DNA from: Acidiferrobacter thiooxydans | GTDB lineage: Bacteria > Pseudomonadota > Gammaproteobacteria > Acidiferrobacterales > Acidiferrobacteraceae | Assembly (NCBI RefSeq): GCF_003333315.1 | Contig: NZ_PSYR01000001.1 | Location: 434,001-498,000, forward strand | Reading direction: 5' to 3' | Length of the DNA stretch: 64,000 nt | Shown here: positions 25,548-35,047 of the stretch, in pieces | How positions within the stretch are numbered: position 1 is the first letter of the stretch | How the letters are laid out: each line of letters starts with the position of its first letter | Notes under the pieces: model-generated | Database searches by the model: none | What the model was told of the DNA's origin: nothing | What the model saw: the letters and a program-made list of their open reading frames with translations, nothing else | Program-made: the position numbers and the translations under genes

Positions 25548-26515
25548 GCACCAAGCCCCAGGCGATACAGTTTTCCGTCCAACCTCCCGACAGCGAACGG
25601 CTGTCGCGTCTTTGTGGTCAACTCGACGAGCATCTCCGCCAGATCGAGGGCAGTCTCGGGGTGGAGATCGCGAACCGCGGCAATCAATTCCGCATCACCG
25701 GTCATCATGATCAAGCCCGCCACGCCCAACGCCTGATCACCGCCCTCTATGCGGTCACAGGTCAATCCCAGGCCATCACACCATCGGGGGTCAATATGGC
25801 GCTGAAAGAGGTATCGAGGACACGCGACGATCGCGATCCGCCCACCGAGTTGCGCATGCCCAAGCAGCGCGTCTACGGGCGCACCGACGCGCAGCGCGAC
25901 TACATTCGCAAGATCCTGACCCACGATGTGACCTTTGGGGTGGGGCCCGCCGGTACCGGCAAGACCTTCCTGGCGGTCGCCTGCGCCGTGGATGCCCTGG
26001 AAACAGGGCGGGCGCAGCGCGTGGTCCTGGTCCGCCCGGCGGTGGAGGCCGGTGAGCGTCTGGGCTTCCTGCCAGGCGATCTCGAACAGAAGGTGGATCC
26101 GTACCTGCGACCGCTCTACGATGCGCTGCACGACATGCTCGGCCCCGAGCGCGTCGCCAAGCTGGTCGAAAAGGGTGTGATCGAGATCGCACCCCTTGCA
26201 TTCATGCGAGGACGGACATTGAATGAGTCGTTCATCATCCTAGACGAGGCGCAAAACACCACCGCCGAGCAGATGAAGATGTTTCTGACGCGCCTAGGTT
26301 TCGGGGCCACTGCGGTGGTTACGGGTGATGTCACGCAGATCGATCTTCCGCGTCCGGAGATGTCTGGTTTGCGCCAGGCCTTGCATATCCTGAAGGATGT
26401 GGAAGGTATAGCGTTCACGCATTTCGCCAGCGCCGATGTCGTGCGCCACCCGTTGGTCCAGCGCATCGTCGAGGCCTATGAGGCGCGCGAGCCGCGTGTA
26501 CAGGGCGTGTCCTAG
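25544..26515 (+). CDS. ybeZ: PhoH-family ATPase YbeZ
   Basis: The 323-residue protein is a PhoH-type P-loop ATPase: Walker [13 protein letters not shown] at about residue 135, Walker [12 protein letters not shown] at about residue 228, and the arginine-rich ending [14 protein letters not shown]. The N-terminal domain of about 100 residues is KH-like. In E. coli it works with YbeY in rRNA processing, and ybeY follows by two bases here. The TTG start overlaps the miaB stop (TTGA), with an AGGGAGG site slightly far upstream. Confidence 0.93.
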   Translation: MSTKPQAIQFSVQPPDSERLSRLCGQLDEHLRQIEGSLGVEIANRGNQFRITGHHDQARHAQRLITALYAVTGQSQAITPSGVNMALKEVSRTRDDRDPPTELRMPKQRVYGRTDAQRDYIRKILTHDVTFGVGPAGTGKTFLAVACAVDALETGRAQRVVLVRPAVEAGERLGFLPGDLEQKVDPYLRPLYDALHDMLGPERVAKLVEKGVIEIAPLAFMRGRTLNESFIILDEAQNTTAEQMKMFLTRLGFGATAVVTGDVTQIDLPRPEMSGLRQALHILKDVEGIAFTHFASADVVRHPLVQRIVEAYEAREPRVQGVS

Positions 26516-26517
26516 GC

Positions 26518-26970
26518 GTGCGCCGTGTGTATATCGATCTGGCGGTGGACTGCGATGATTGTGCCGTTCCATCCCGTCCGGCACTGGTCCGCTGGTGCAA
26601 GGCGGCGCTCGCGGAGGCCGAGGGCAGCATGCGTCTAGGGCTGCGGGTGGTCGCCGAATCGGAGGCGGCGGAGCTGAACGGGCGCTTTCGGGGACGGCCC
26701 GGGCCGACCAATGTGCTGTCCTTCCCGTATCATGACGCGCCGCTTGGCAAGACCCGCTTTCTGGGTGATATCGTCATTTGCGCCCCGCTCGTGAAGGCCG
26801 AGGCATCGCGCGCCGGATACCCGGAAAACGCCCATTGGGCGCATCTCGTCATTCACGGTATACTGCACCTACAAGGGCTCGACCATGAGACAGATCAGGA
26901 CGCACGGGTAATGGAAGCGCGGGAAACACGCATATTGACGGGTTTGGGGTTTAGGGACCCTTATCGTTGA
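26518..26970 (+). CDS. ybeY: Endoribonuclease YbeY
   Basis: The 150-residue zinc-dependent endoribonuclease takes part in 16S rRNA 3' maturation and ribosome quality control. The zinc motif HGILHLQGLDHETD (residues 113-126) holds the three His ligands, and NVLSFPY is the family's other marker. Translation starts at a GTG two bases past the ybeZ stop, and corC starts three bases after its own stop, which indicates tight coupling. Confidence 0.95.
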   Translation: MRRVYIDLAVDCDDCAVPSRPALVRWCKAALAEAEGSMRLGLRVVAESEAAELNGRFRGRPGPTNVLSFPYHDAPLGKTRFLGDIVICAPLVKAEASRAGYPENAHWAHLVIHGILHLQGLDHETDQDARVMEARETRILTGLGFRDPYR

Positions 26971-26973
26971 GCC

Positions 26974-27837
26974 ATGGGTCAGGACGATAATGGCCACGCA
27001 CCCGGGCGGTCGTTTCTCGACCGTTTGGGGCACGTCTTATGGGGGGCGCCGGAGGACCGTGATGCGCTGCGCGAGACGTTGCGCGAGGCGCACGAGCGCG
27101 GTCTCATTGGAAGCGACGCCCTCGACATGATCGAGGGGGTGTTTCAGGTCGCGGAGATGCGGGTCCGTGACATCATGGTCCCGCGCGCGCAGATGGATGT
27201 GATCGATCGCGAGGAGCTGCCCGAGAGCTATCTGCCGCGGGTGATCGAGACCGGCCACTCGCGCTTTCCCGTCATCGATGGGGACAAGGACAAGGTGGTG
27301 GGGATCCTTTTGGCGAAGGACCTGCTGCGGTATTTTCATGGCGAGCAGCGTGCGTCATTCAACGTCTACGATTTGCTGCGGCCAGCGGTATTCGTGCCGG
27401 AGAGCAAGCGTCTGGATGTCTTGCTGCGCGATTTTCGATCCAGCCGCAATCATATGGCCATCGTGGTCGACGAATACGGTGGCGTGGCGGGCCTTGTCAC
27501 GATCGAGGACGTCCTGGAGCAGATCGTGGGCGACATCGAGGATGAGCACGACCTCGATGCCGATGACGTCATGATCATGCAGCGCGCCGAACACGAATTT
27601 GTGGCCAAGGCGCTTACGCCCATCAAAGAGTTCAACGAATACTTCGGCACCCATTACGATGACGAGGAAGTGGATACCATCGGCGGCCTCGTCATGACCA
27701 CGCTCGGTCGTGTCCCTAAGCGCGGCGAGCGCCTCGAGATCGGCGGGCTGCAACTTGAAGTACTGCGTGCCGACTCACGCCGCGTCCATCTCCTGAAAGT
27801 CGTTCCGATTGCCGAAGAAAGCGAAGTGGCTGGTTAG
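26974..27837 (+). CDS. corC: CBS-domain protein CorC/YbeX
   Basis: The 287-residue protein has two CBS repeats (DIMVPRAQMDVID near residue 67; PAVFVPESKRLDVLLRDF near 137), the signature VVDEYGGVAGLVTIEDVLEQ near 166, and a C-terminal CorC_HlyC transporter-associated domain (residues 205-280). In E. coli CorC/YbeX is linked to Mg2+/Co2+ efflux and to ribosome metabolism. There is no membrane segment, as expected of CorC. The gene overlaps the lnt start by 29 bases. Confidence 0.93.
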   Translation: MGQDDNGHAPGRSFLDRLGHVLWGAPEDRDALRETLREAHERGLIGSDALDMIEGVFQVAEMRVRDIMVPRAQMDVIDREELPESYLPRVIETGHSRFPVIDGDKDKVVGILLAKDLLRYFHGEQRASFNVYDLLRPAVFVPESKRLDVLLRDFRSSRNHMAIVVDEYGGVAGLVTIEDVLEQIVGDIEDEHDLDADDVMIMQRAEHEFVAKALTPIKEFNEYFGTHYDDEEVDTIGGLVMTTLGRVPKRGERLEIGGLQLEVLRADSRRVHLLKVVPIAEESEVAG

Positions 27838-29332
27838 CGGATTTCCGCGATGGCCGGCCGCGTTCCTGGCGGGCGCGGTCTTGAATCTGGCCTTTGCCCC
27901 CTACCGTCAGCCGTGGGTTGCGCCACTCGCCCTGGGGACCCTCTATGCGCTCCTCATCGCCACGCCGGTGCGTGCCGCTTTCGGTCGTGGTTTCGCCTTC
28001 GGCGCGGGGTTATTTGCCTTCGGCGTGCCCTGGGTCTATCTCACGCTGTCGCGTTTCGGTGGTATGCCGCCCCCCCTGGCGGCGCTCGCCTGTATCCTGT
28101 TCATCGCGATCCTCGCGTCGTATGCCGGGCTCGCGTGCATGGCCTTTGCGCGCCTGCAAGGACATGACGGCCTCGACCCCTGGCTCTTTGCCGCGATCTG
28201 GGTGCTCGGCGAATGGGTGCGGGGGGTGTTTCTCACCGGATTTCCGTGGCTTGATGTCGGTTATGCCGCGAGCCTGCCGCCGCTCATGGCCTGGGCGCCG
28301 CTCGTGGGCGTCCTCGGCCTGTCGTTCCTTCTGACCGCAGCCGGCGCGCTCACCGTGAACGCCTTGCGGGGGCGGCGGCGCGACCTGCTACCGGTGTTGC
28401 TCATGCTCGGCGTGACACCGGCGCTTGCGGGACTTTCCTTCGTGCATCGCGCCGGCGCGCCGATTACCGCCTCGCTGGTCCAGGGCGATGTCTTGCCCAC
28501 TGTCAAATGGCATCCGGGCATGCTGCGCATGATCATCCGGCGCTATCTGCGTCTGACCGCAAAGAGTGACGGTCGCCTGGTCATCTGGCCCGAGACGGCG
28601 ATCCCGACCTATTCGCATCAGCTGCGGCGGCGATTCATACCCTACATGCAGCACTTGGCGCGCGTCGGCGGCCGCCACTTCCTGTTCGGCCTCATCGAGG
28701 GTAATGCCAACGATCCCAATGGACCTGTCTATAACGCGGTCATGAGTATCGGGCGTCATGACGGTTTCTACCGTAAGCGCCACCTGGTGCCATTCGGCGA
28801 ATATCTGCCGTGGCCGGCACTCTTGACCCCGGTCCTGGACGTCCTGCATATCCCGATGGCGAGCTTCACGCCCTGGCATGGCGCAGAGCCCCCCTTGCCT
28901 GTTGCGCACGCACGCGTCGGTGTGTCGATCTGCTATGAGATCGCCTACGGATCCTTGGTCACCCAGGGCCTGCCGGGTGCGACCCTGCTTGTCAATGTCA
29001 GCGACGACTCGTGGTATGGGCATTCGAACGAGGCTGCCCAGCAGTTCCAGATTGCGCAACTGCGCGCCGCCGAGGCCGGCCGTGACATGGTGATCGCGAC
29101 CAATGATGGCATCACGGCGCTCGTGGGTCATACCGGGCGGATCCGTGCCCGGCTCGCTCCTTTTCGGGAGGGTGTGCTGACGGTGGTCGCGCAACCGTAT
29201 GTAGGGCTTACGCCCTATGATCGTTTCGGCAACACCGGCGTCCTGGTCATGCTCGCACTCATCGTGGCCGTGGCCGCGTGGCGACGCCGCGCAAGCCCGG
29301 CGTCCGTGCGCCGAGGCGGGACTCCGGGTTGA
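27809..29332 (+). CDS. lnt: Apolipoprotein N-acyltransferase
   Basis: The 507-residue inner-membrane enzyme adds the third acyl chain to lipoproteins. The first 200 residues hold about six to seven membrane segments; the periplasmic nitrilase domain (residues 215-480) has the catalytic Glu (VIWPETAIP), Lys (YRKRHLVPFGEYLP) and Cys (VGVSICYEIAY). The start is taken as a TTG inside corC because the Lnt-like hydrophobic part begins immediately; the ribosome site is weak. It is the last gene of the operon, followed by an IS605-type element. Confidence 0.93.
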   Translation: MPKKAKWLVSGFPRWPAAFLAGAVLNLAFAPYRQPWVAPLALGTLYALLIATPVRAAFGRGFAFGAGLFAFGVPWVYLTLSRFGGMPPPLAALACILFIAILASYAGLACMAFARLQGHDGLDPWLFAAIWVLGEWVRGVFLTGFPWLDVGYAASLPPLMAWAPLVGVLGLSFLLTAAGALTVNALRGRRRDLLPVLLMLGVTPALAGLSFVHRAGAPITASLVQGDVLPTVKWHPGMLRMIIRRYLRLTAKSDGRLVIWPETAIPTYSHQLRRRFIPYMQHLARVGGRHFLFGLIEGNANDPNGPVYNAVMSIGRHDGFYRKRHLVPFGEYLPWPALLTPVLDVLHIPMASFTPWHGAEPPLPVAHARVGVSICYEIAYGSLVTQGLPGATLLVNVSDDSWYGHSNEAAQQFQIAQLRAAEAGRDMVIATNDGITALVGHTGRIRARLAPFREGVLTVVAQPYVGLTPYDRFGNTGVLVMLALIVAVAAWRRRASPASVRRGGTPG

Positions 29333-29633
29333 GGCCCTATCCCCATGGGTCCGGGTTCAATTGAGAGGCACGGCAAGCCTGCGGGTCAGGTCTTCGGGTA
29401 GGCCGACCTTGCGCGCCGGAAAGACGTTGACAGGGTATTGGAATCCATGGCGAGCGTCGGGAAGATTCGCGGGCTCAACCCTCGAAGGCTACGCGTCGGC
29501 GGCGCTCCTCCTGGGCGGGAAACGTCGAGCGCACAGCAGCCGCGCGGCACGAGCACATGGCCTCCTGTGTGCGACCGGCCATACGACTACCCCGGGGCCC
29601 CGATTATCCTGCAGCGCCGTAAAACCCCGCCAT
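29333..29633. other. 300-base spacer between lnt and the IS element
   Basis: I found no gene here. The frames are short and poorly coding. It may contain worn transposon DNA, but no end or motif can be pointed to. Confidence 0.35.
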
Positions 29634-29640
29634 CATTGTG

Positions 29641-29676
29641 GGCCGTACATTGTAGGCCGGATGGCCTATGGCCCAT
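29641..29676. repeat. Left-end palindromic repeat of the tnpB element
   Basis: The repeat begins GGCCGTACATTGTAGGCC and holds several interleaved GGCC/ATGGCC half-sites able to fold. CATTGTRGGCCG also occurs just outside (29634-29645), giving a tandem 14-base period at the left end. Confidence 0.65.
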
Positions 29677-29714
29677 CAGGGCGGGGATATAAGGCGCATC
29701 TGTCGTGTATCGGC

Positions 29715-29720
29715 TATAAT
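29715..29720 (+). promoter_or_regulatory. Perfect -10 box immediately before tnpB
   Basis: TATAAT lies only 7 bases before the tnpB ATG, so transcription from it would give a nearly leaderless mRNA. No good -35 box is seen at the usual distance. Confidence 0.45.
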
Positions 29721-29727
29721 TCCCGTC

Positions 29728-30969
29728 ATGTTCCACGCCACAAAAATCCGCCTCTATCCTAATGTCGCGCAGCAAGACCTCATCGCGCGGCAATTGGGGT
29801 GTGTGCGCTTCGTCTGGAACAAGGCCCTGGATGTGAAGAAGGTGGCGTGGAGGGAGCGGCGCGAGTCTCTTTCGATCCATACCCTCATCACCATGCTGCC
29901 GGTGTGGAAGGCCAGAGACACTCCCTGGCTCAAAGAGGCCGACTCCCAGGCCCTGCAGATGACTCTTCGTCATCTCGATCGGGCCTATACGAACTTCTTT
30001 GCCCATCGCGCCGGCTTTCCCAAGTTCAAGAAAAAGCATGCGCCACGTCAGTCTTACGCCTATCCCCAGCGGGTGAAGGTCGAGGGCGATAAGGTCTTTC
30101 TCCCCAAGGTCGGCTGGGTGAAGGCCGTGGTCCACCGGGAGATCACAGGCGCCATCAAGACCGTCACGGTCTCACGGTCTGCGACCGGAAAGTATTACGC
30201 CGCGGTGCTGACCGAGGACGGAAAGACCCGGCCGGAGCCGGTGCGGCCTGTCACGCGGGTCACCGGCATCGATCTTGGGCTCAGTGACGCCGTCATCACA
30301 AGCCATGGCGCCAAGACCCCCAACCCCCGCTTCCTGCGCCGGTCCCTGAAGAACCTCCGACGCAAACAGCAGTCGCTCTCCCGTAAGATCGAGGCCGCCA
30401 AGACCCGGTGTGCGGCGGCGGGTCGTCCCGTGGCCGATCTGCGGGACTATTTCGGCAGCAATGTGGCCCAAGCGCGCCAGCAGCTCGCCCGGGCCCATGA
30501 ACGAGTACGCGATGCGCGCACGGATTGGCAACACCAAGTCTCCCGGCGCCTGGCTGACGAAAACCAAGCGGTCTGCGCCGAGACCTTGAACGTGAAGGGG
30601 ATGATGAAAAACCGGCGGCTTGCCCGCGCCATTGCCGATGTCGGCTGGTCGGGGCTTGTCACCAAGCTCGAGGCCAAGCTGAAGGCCCGGGGCGGGTATC
30701 TCATCCGCGTCGATCGCTTCTTCCCCTCCAGCAAGACCTGCTCTCATTGCGGAGCGAGAAACACGACGCTGACGCTGAAAGACCGGACGTGGACCTGTGC
30801 CGCCTGCGGCACCACCCACGACCGCGACGTGAACGCCGCGATCAATATCCGCCATCAGGGCATTTTGCAGTTAAAGGCCGCAGGACTGTCGGTCTCCATT
30901 GTAGGCCGTATGGCCTATGCCCATGGAGGCGGCGTAAACCCATCTCCTATCGGGATGGTAGCTGCCTAG
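29728..30969 (+). CDS. tnpB: TnpB-type RNA-guided nuclease (IS605 OrfB)
   Basis: The 413-residue protein has all TnpB parts: the N-terminal helix-turn-helix (residues 1-45, IRLYPNVAQQDLIARQLGCVR), and a RuvC-like domain with catalytic residues in GIDLGLSD (Asp), CAETLNVKGM (Glu) and HDRDVNAAINI (Asp), plus a zinc ribbon (CSHCG and CAACG). All catalytic residues are present, so it may be active. TnpB proteins use an RNA from the element's own right end to cut DNA and keep the element in place. The ATG at 29728 follows TATAAT directly, and a longer frame upstream lacks coding character. Confidence 0.92.
   Translation: MFHATKIRLYPNVAQQDLIARQLGCVRFVWNKALDVKKVAWRERRESLSIHTLITMLPVWKARDTPWLKEADSQALQMTLRHLDRAYTNFFAHRAGFPKFKKKHAPRQSYAYPQRVKVEGDKVFLPKVGWVKAVVHREITGAIKTVTVSRSATGKYYAAVLTEDGKTRPEPVRPVTRVTGIDLGLSDAVITSHGAKTPNPRFLRRSLKNLRRKQQSLSRKIEAAKTRCAAAGRPVADLRDYFGSNVAQARQQLARAHERVRDARTDWQHQVSRRLADENQAVCAETLNVKGMMKNRRLARAIADVGWSGLVTKLEAKLKARGGYLIRVDRFFPSSKTCSHCGARNTTLTLKDRTWTCAACGTTHDRDVNAAINIRHQGILQLKAAGLSVSIVGRMAYAHGGGVNPSPIGMVAA
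30897..30924. repeat. Third copy of the end repeat inside the 3' part of tnpB
   Basis: CATTGTAGGCCGTATGGCC and the following bases match the left-end repeat with one substitution and one missing G. It lies in the last 70 bases of tnpB, where the guide RNA (omega RNA) of such elements is usually encoded. Confidence 0.6.
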
Positions 30970-30994
30970 GAAGTGGGAAGCTCCGGCCTCTGCA

Positions 30995-31030
30995 GGCCGT
31001 ACATTGTGGGCCGCATGGCCCATGGCCCAT
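30995..31030. repeat. Right-end palindromic repeat of the tnpB element
   Basis: It begins GGCCGTACATTGTGGGCC and differs from the left-end copy at three positions. It starts 25 bases past the tnpB stop, where the right end with the omega RNA scaffold should be. Confidence 0.65.
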
Positions 31031-31091
31031 GGCCTGTGAGGCCGGGGAGCAGTCACGGCGAGCATTGCCCTGAAGGTCGGGCCGTGCGCCG

Positions 31092-32378
31092 CTATCGGGG
31101 CGCGGGCCGCTCGTAGACGATGCGTCCTTCGTGGATGGTGGCTATGACCTGACCGCGCAGGGAGGTCCCGTAGAACGGACTATTGCCTCCCCGGGTGCGA
31201 ACCGAGGAGGGGGTCGGCGTCCAGACGGCCTCGGGGTCGTAGAGGCAAATGTCGGCGCACTCGCCGACGCCCAGCGTCCCACCCGGGATTCCCAGAAGCG
31301 CCGCCGGACGATGGGTCACCGCCGCCAGGGCGTCCTTGAGGGTCAGGATGTTTAATTCCACGAGACGCAGGGTGAGTGGCAGCAGCGTCTCGAGCCCCGC
31401 GATCCCGGGTTCGGCATCACTGAAGGGCCGTTCCTTGGCATCAGCTTCATGCGGCTGATGATCGGAGCACAACGCATCGATTGCGCCCGCTGCCAGCGCC
31501 GCGCGCAGCGCCTCGCGGTCGGCCATGGTGCGTGCCGGTGGACGGAGGCGATAGTTGGTGTCGAAGATGCCGACATCGTCTTCCGTCATATACAGCTGAT
31601 GGATGGGCGTATCGGCGGTGATCGCAAGTCCCCGTCTCTTGCCTTCGGCAATCAAGGCCGCGCCGCGCGCAGACGAGATCCCGCAAAAGTGCGCGCGTAC
31701 CCCGACTTCCTCGATGAGCATAAGGGCGCGCGCGATCTCGATGGTCTCGGCGCTCTCCGGGATCCCCGCAAGCCCCAGACGGGTCGCTATCCGACCCTCG
31801 TGCATGACACCTGGCGCCGACAGCCACGGGTCTTCAGGCGTCAGGAACACGAGTAACCCGATACCGGCAGCGTACTCCAGGGCGTGACGCAAGACGGCGC
31901 TGTCCTTGATGGGCACGAGGGCGTTGCCGACCCCCACGCAGCCGGCCTGACGCAAGGCATGCATGTCCGCGAGATGCGTCCCGTTCAGTGCCCGCGTCAA
32001 GGCACCGATCGGCCGTACCCGCGCACCTGCGCAGGATCGGGCCCGGTCGACCAGCCATTGTGCGGCGACCGCGGTGTCGATGACCGGGTCGGTGTCCGGC
32101 GGACAGCAGAGTTGCGTGATGCCGCCGGCCAACGCCGCGTGCGTCTCGGTCTGCACCGTCCCCTTGTGTTCGAGCCCGGGCTCGCGCAGCCGGGCGCGCA
32201 GATCGACGAGGCCCGGGCACACCACGAGCCCTCGGGCGTCTATCGTGCGTTCGGGCAGGAACCCCGAAGGCGCCTCCCCAAGGCCTGCGATCACGCCGTC
32301 TTGCACAAACAGCGAGGTGGTGGCATCGACGTCGTGCGCAGGATCGAGTATGCGACCGCCGATTATGGCGATATTCAT
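31092..32378 (-). CDS. pyrX: Dihydroorotase-like, catalytically inactive partner of PyrB (PyrC'/PyrX)
   Basis: The 428-residue protein has the dihydroorotase fold and length but lacks the metal site: where active enzymes have DxHxHLREPG it reads [10 protein letters not shown], and the later His ligands appear as FCGISSARG and ADTPIHQL. In Pseudomonas such an inactive PyrC' forms a dodecamer with PyrB and is needed for aspartate transcarbamoylase activity. The ATG overlaps the pyrB stop by four bases. A separate active pyrC must exist elsewhere in the genome. Confidence 0.88.
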   Translation of the reverse strand: MNIAIIGGRILDPAHDVDATTSLFVQDGVIAGLGEAPSGFLPERTIDARGLVVCPGLVDLRARLREPGLEHKGTVQTETHAALAGGITQLCCPPDTDPVIDTAVAAQWLVDRARSCAGARVRPIGALTRALNGTHLADMHALRQAGCVGVGNALVPIKDSAVLRHALEYAAGIGLLVFLTPEDPWLSAPGVMHEGRIATRLGLAGIPESAETIEIARALMLIEEVGVRAHFCGISSARGAALIAEGKRRGLAITADTPIHQLYMTEDDVGIFDTNYRLRPPARTMADREALRAALAAGAIDALCSDHQPHEADAKERPFSDAEPGIAGLETLLPLTLRLVELNILTLKDALAAVTHRPAALLGIPGGTLGVGECADICLYDPEAVWTPTPSSVRTRGGNSPFYGTSLRGQVIATIHEGRIVYERPAPR

Positions 32379-33346
32379 GAGGCGCGACCCTCTCCGGCGG
32401 AGGCCCCGGCAAGACGCGCCAGGATGGCCATGCGTACCGCGATCCCATTGGTGACCTGCGGCAGGATCACGGATTGCGGGCCGTCGGCCACGTCCGAGGC
32501 AATTTCCAGGCCGCGGTTCATGGGTCCGGGATGCATGACGATGGCGTCCTTGTCGGCAAGCGCCAGGCGCTCGCGAGTCAGGCCATAGAGGTCGAAATAT
32601 TCGCGGGCACTCGGGATCAAGGCCCCGCTCATGCGCTCGAATTGGAGTCGCAGCATGATGATCACGTCCGCGCCCGACAGACCTGTCGCCATGTCGGTGT
32701 GGGCGCGGACTCCCAAGGTCCCGACCGCGGCCGGCAACAGCGAACGCGGACCCACGACGCGCACCTCCTTGGTGCCGAGCGCCGTCAGCGCGTGGATCTG
32801 CGAGCGTGCCACCCGCGAGTGCAGGACATCGCCCACGATGGCCACGGTCAGCCGCCGGAAGTCCCCCTTGTAGCGGCGGATGGTGAACATGTCGAGCAGG
32901 CCTTGGGTAGGGTGGGCGTGGCGTCCGTCGCCGGCGTTGACGACATGCACATGATGGGGCACCGAACGGGCAATGAGGTCGGCGGCCCCGCTCAGCGGGT
33001 GGCGGATCACGAACAGGTCGGTGTGCATGGCCTCGAGATTGCGCACGGTATCAAGCAGGCTCTCGCCCTTTTGCGTGGCGGATACGCTGGTATTGATATT
33101 GATGATGTCGGCGGACAGGCGTTTGCCGGCGATCTCGAAGGTGGTGCGCGTGCGCGTGCTGGCCTCGAAAAACAGGTTGACGATGGTCTTACCGCGCAAC
33201 AGCGGCACCTTCTTGATCTCGCGTTCGCCGACGCTGATGAATGATTCGGCCGTGTCCAGGATCTCGCCGATGGCGTCGCCGCTCAGGTCCTCGGTGGTGA
33301 GGAAGTGTCGGGCGCGGTGGGCACTGCCAGGCTGTGCCGACATCAT
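32375..33346 (-). CDS. pyrB: Aspartate carbamoyltransferase catalytic chain
   Basis: The 323-residue enzyme joins carbamoyl phosphate and aspartate in pyrimidine synthesis. Motifs: [19 protein letters not shown] (carbamoyl-phosphate binding, about residue 58), [18 protein letters not shown], and [12 protein letters not shown] near the C-terminus. Adjacent ATG codons at 33346 and 33343 overlap the pyrR stop; GGAGAAG lies upstream. It is flanked by pyrR and the inactive pyrC', the Pseudomonas arrangement, with no pyrI. Confidence 0.95.
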   Translation of the reverse strand: MMSAQPGSAHRARHFLTTEDLSGDAIGEILDTAESFISVGEREIKKVPLLRGKTIVNLFFEASTRTRTTFEIAGKRLSADIININTSVSATQKGESLLDTVRNLEAMHTDLFVIRHPLSGAADLIARSVPHHVHVVNAGDGRHAHPTQGLLDMFTIRRYKGDFRRLTVAIVGDVLHSRVARSQIHALTALGTKEVRVVGPRSLLPAAVGTLGVRAHTDMATGLSGADVIIMLRLQFERMSGALIPSAREYFDLYGLTRERLALADKDAIVMHPGPMNRGLEIASDVADGPQSVILPQVTNGIAVRMAILARLAGASAGEGRAS

Positions 33347-33831
33347 TCGCGCTTCTCCATGATGCGGATCCCCAGGGGATCGGGTCCTGTCAGTTTGATG
33401 TGTTGCCACGGTCTCAGGGATATCGTCGCCCCGGCGATGTCGGGCTGCACCGGGAGCTCGCGCCCATCGCGCACGATCAGGACCGCGAGCGCAATGGACG
33501 CCGGACGCGCGAAGTCGAATATCTCGTTCATGGCCGCCCTTATGGTGCGCCCGGTATGCAGCACGTCATCGATCAGGATGATGTGGCGTCCATCAAGCGG
33601 AACCGGGAGGTGCGAGGTCTTGACCTGGGGGTGTATGCCGACCCGGCTGAAGTCGTCACGATAAAACGAGATATCGAGGGTCCCGAGCGGCTCATCGAGG
33701 CCCAGGCCCTCATGGACGCGCTCGGCGACCCATACCCCGCCGGTGTGGATGCCGATCAGGAGCGGTTTGCGTTCGCTGAAGGCCCGTGCGCCGTCGATTA
33801 CGCGTGAGAGCGCCAGTTCCACGTCGATCAC
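33343..33831 (-). CDS. pyrR: PyrR-type regulator/uracil phosphoribosyltransferase
   Basis: The product is a phosphoribosyltransferase-fold protein with the PRPP loop [16 protein letters not shown] near residue 95, [17 protein letters not shown] near 28 and [15 protein letters not shown] near 52. In Gram-positive bacteria PyrR is an attenuator; in gammaproteobacteria the role is less clear. I chose a GTG at 33831 (162 residues), which matches the usual length; an ATG at 33897 would overlap ruvX by 50 bases. The TGA overlaps the pyrB start. Confidence 0.88.
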   Translation of the reverse strand: MIDVELALSRVIDGARAFSERKPLLIGIHTGGVWVAERVHEGLGLDEPLGTLDISFYRDDFSRVGIHPQVKTSHLPVPLDGRHIILIDDVLHTGRTIRAAMNEIFDFARPASIALAVLIVRDGRELPVQPDIAGATISLRPWQHIKLTGPDPLGIRIMEKRE

Positions 33832-33847
33832 GGATGCCCCATCCCCT

Positions 33848-34303
33848 TTATCCTGCTTTGCCTTGTTCCTGCCAGCGCGTGCGCTGCTGCGGCTCATCAA
33901 AGAACGCCTGAAGGATCGCCACCGCCGCCAGGGTATCGAGCATGGCCTTGCGCCGGGTCTTGCGTGCCCCGGTATCTCTGACATGCTCGCGCACCGCAAC
34001 CGTGGTCAGCCGTTCGTCGACCCAGTATACCGGGAGATGATAGCGGCCGTCCAAGCGCCTCCCGAAACGCAGACTCAAGGCTGTCATGGCGTTATCGGTG
34101 CCATCCATATTGCGTGGCAGGCCGACGACCAATCCCTGCGGTTGCCAAAGTTGCACGAGCCGGGAGATGGCATCCCAGTCCGGTCCGCTCTTTAATCCGG
34201 CGACGCATCCGGCGCCCTCGGCACGAGCGCTCGCCAGGCGTCCGACGGCAACCCCTATGCTCTTTGTCCCGTAATCAAACCCCAGATAGGTCTGCGTGTT
34301 CAC
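33848..34303 (-). CDS. ruvX: Holliday-junction-resolvase-like protein RuvX/YqgF
   Basis: The 151-residue RNase H-fold protein has YLGFDYGTKSIGVAVGR at its start (first acidic residue), VVGLPRNMDGTDN and VDERLTTVAVRE (second acidic site). It is implicated in 16S rRNA 5' processing. The GTG start at 34303 overlaps the yqgE TGA by four bases; the frame continues upstream but into yqgE. It sits between yqgE and pyrR, a conserved order. Confidence 0.93.
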   Translation of the reverse strand: MNTQTYLGFDYGTKSIGVAVGRLASARAEGAGCVAGLKSGPDWDAISRLVQLWQPQGLVVGLPRNMDGTDNAMTALSLRFGRRLDGRYHLPVYWVDERLTTVAVREHVRDTGARKTRRKAMLDTLAAVAILQAFFDEPQQRTRWQEQGKAG

Positions 34304-34863
34304 GCGTGGCCTGCGTCCCCGCACAGTTGCGCCATGTCGACGCCGAGCAGGTGGGCGGCGGCCGACCAACGCGTCTCGGAGGGTGTCTGAAAGAGGATCT
34401 CGGAGCTTGCCGGTACGCTCAGCCACGCGTTATCGGCGATCTCTTGCTCCAGTTGCCCGGGGCCCCATCCGGCATAGCCCAATGCCAGCAGAAAGTGCGC
34501 CGGACCCTCGTGATGGGCGATCGCTGTCAGGACATCGCGCGAGGTCGATACGCCCAGCGTATCGCTCACCGCCAAGGTCGATTCGTAGGCCCCCAGAGGT
34601 TCATGGAGGACGAAGCCGCGGTTGTTCTGGATGGGGCCGCCCAGATATACCGGCTGTCCGGCCACGCGCGGATCGGGGTTGGCGATGTCGAGCTGCTGAA
34701 AGACATCGCCCAGGGTCAAGTCGACGGGGCGGTTGATGATGATGCCCATGGCCCCTTCCGCGCTATGTTCGCAGACCAGGGTCACGGTGCGAAAGAAGTT
34801 GGGATCGCCAAGCCCCGGCATGGCGATGAGAAATTGATTGGCGAGCGGTGTGGTCATATTCAT
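34300..34863 (-). CDS. yqgE: YqgE/AlgH family protein
   Basis: The 187-residue protein matches the YqgE/AlgH family: LANQFLIAMPGLGDPNFFRTV at the start, GAMGIIINRP at about residue 38, and GPGQLEQEIADNAWL at about residue 135. Family function is unknown; in Pseudomonas AlgH lies in the same gene order. The start may be the first ATG (34863) or the one two codons in. It is the first gene of the yqgE-ruvX-pyrR-pyrB-pyrX run and lies 184 bases after the TonB-like gene. Confidence 0.92.
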   Translation of the reverse strand: MNMTTPLANQFLIAMPGLGDPNFFRTVTLVCEHSAEGAMGIIINRPVDLTLGDVFQQLDIANPDPRVAGQPVYLGGPIQNNRGFVLHEPLGAYESTLAVSDTLGVSTSRDVLTAIAHHEGPAHFLLALGYAGWGPGQLEQEIADNAWLSVPASSEILFQTPSETRWSAAAHLLGVDMAQLCGDAGHA

Positions 34864-35047
34864 GGGGCCCTCACAGCGAAGTGGTGGATGTGTGGCCTCG
34901 CGCCGCCGACGCCCCTTGAGCGCCGCTTACCCGAACAGGATGGTTGGCGGCCTGCCCTTTCGCCGATGTCCTCTCGCCGGGACGCGCAGTTTTAAAGGTC
35001 ACCCTAGTATCCGGCATGCCTGCGGGTCTTTCAAGGGAAGTCCGGGT

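Larger units (their letters stand above)
29634..31030 (+). mobile_element. IS605-type element carrying tnpB only
   Basis: A complete tnpB is bracketed by two related 36-base imperfect palindromes (29641-29676 and 30995-31030, 33 of 36 identical), which I read as left and right subterminal ends. No tnpA is present, so the element would need a Y1 transposase from elsewhere. It separates lnt from the 3' end of pyrC'. The exact cleavage sites were not determined. Confidence 0.7.

Noticed and set aside
30871-31065. Short minus-strand frame at the end of the IS element
   Set aside because: It is made by the palindromic end repeats, not a gene.
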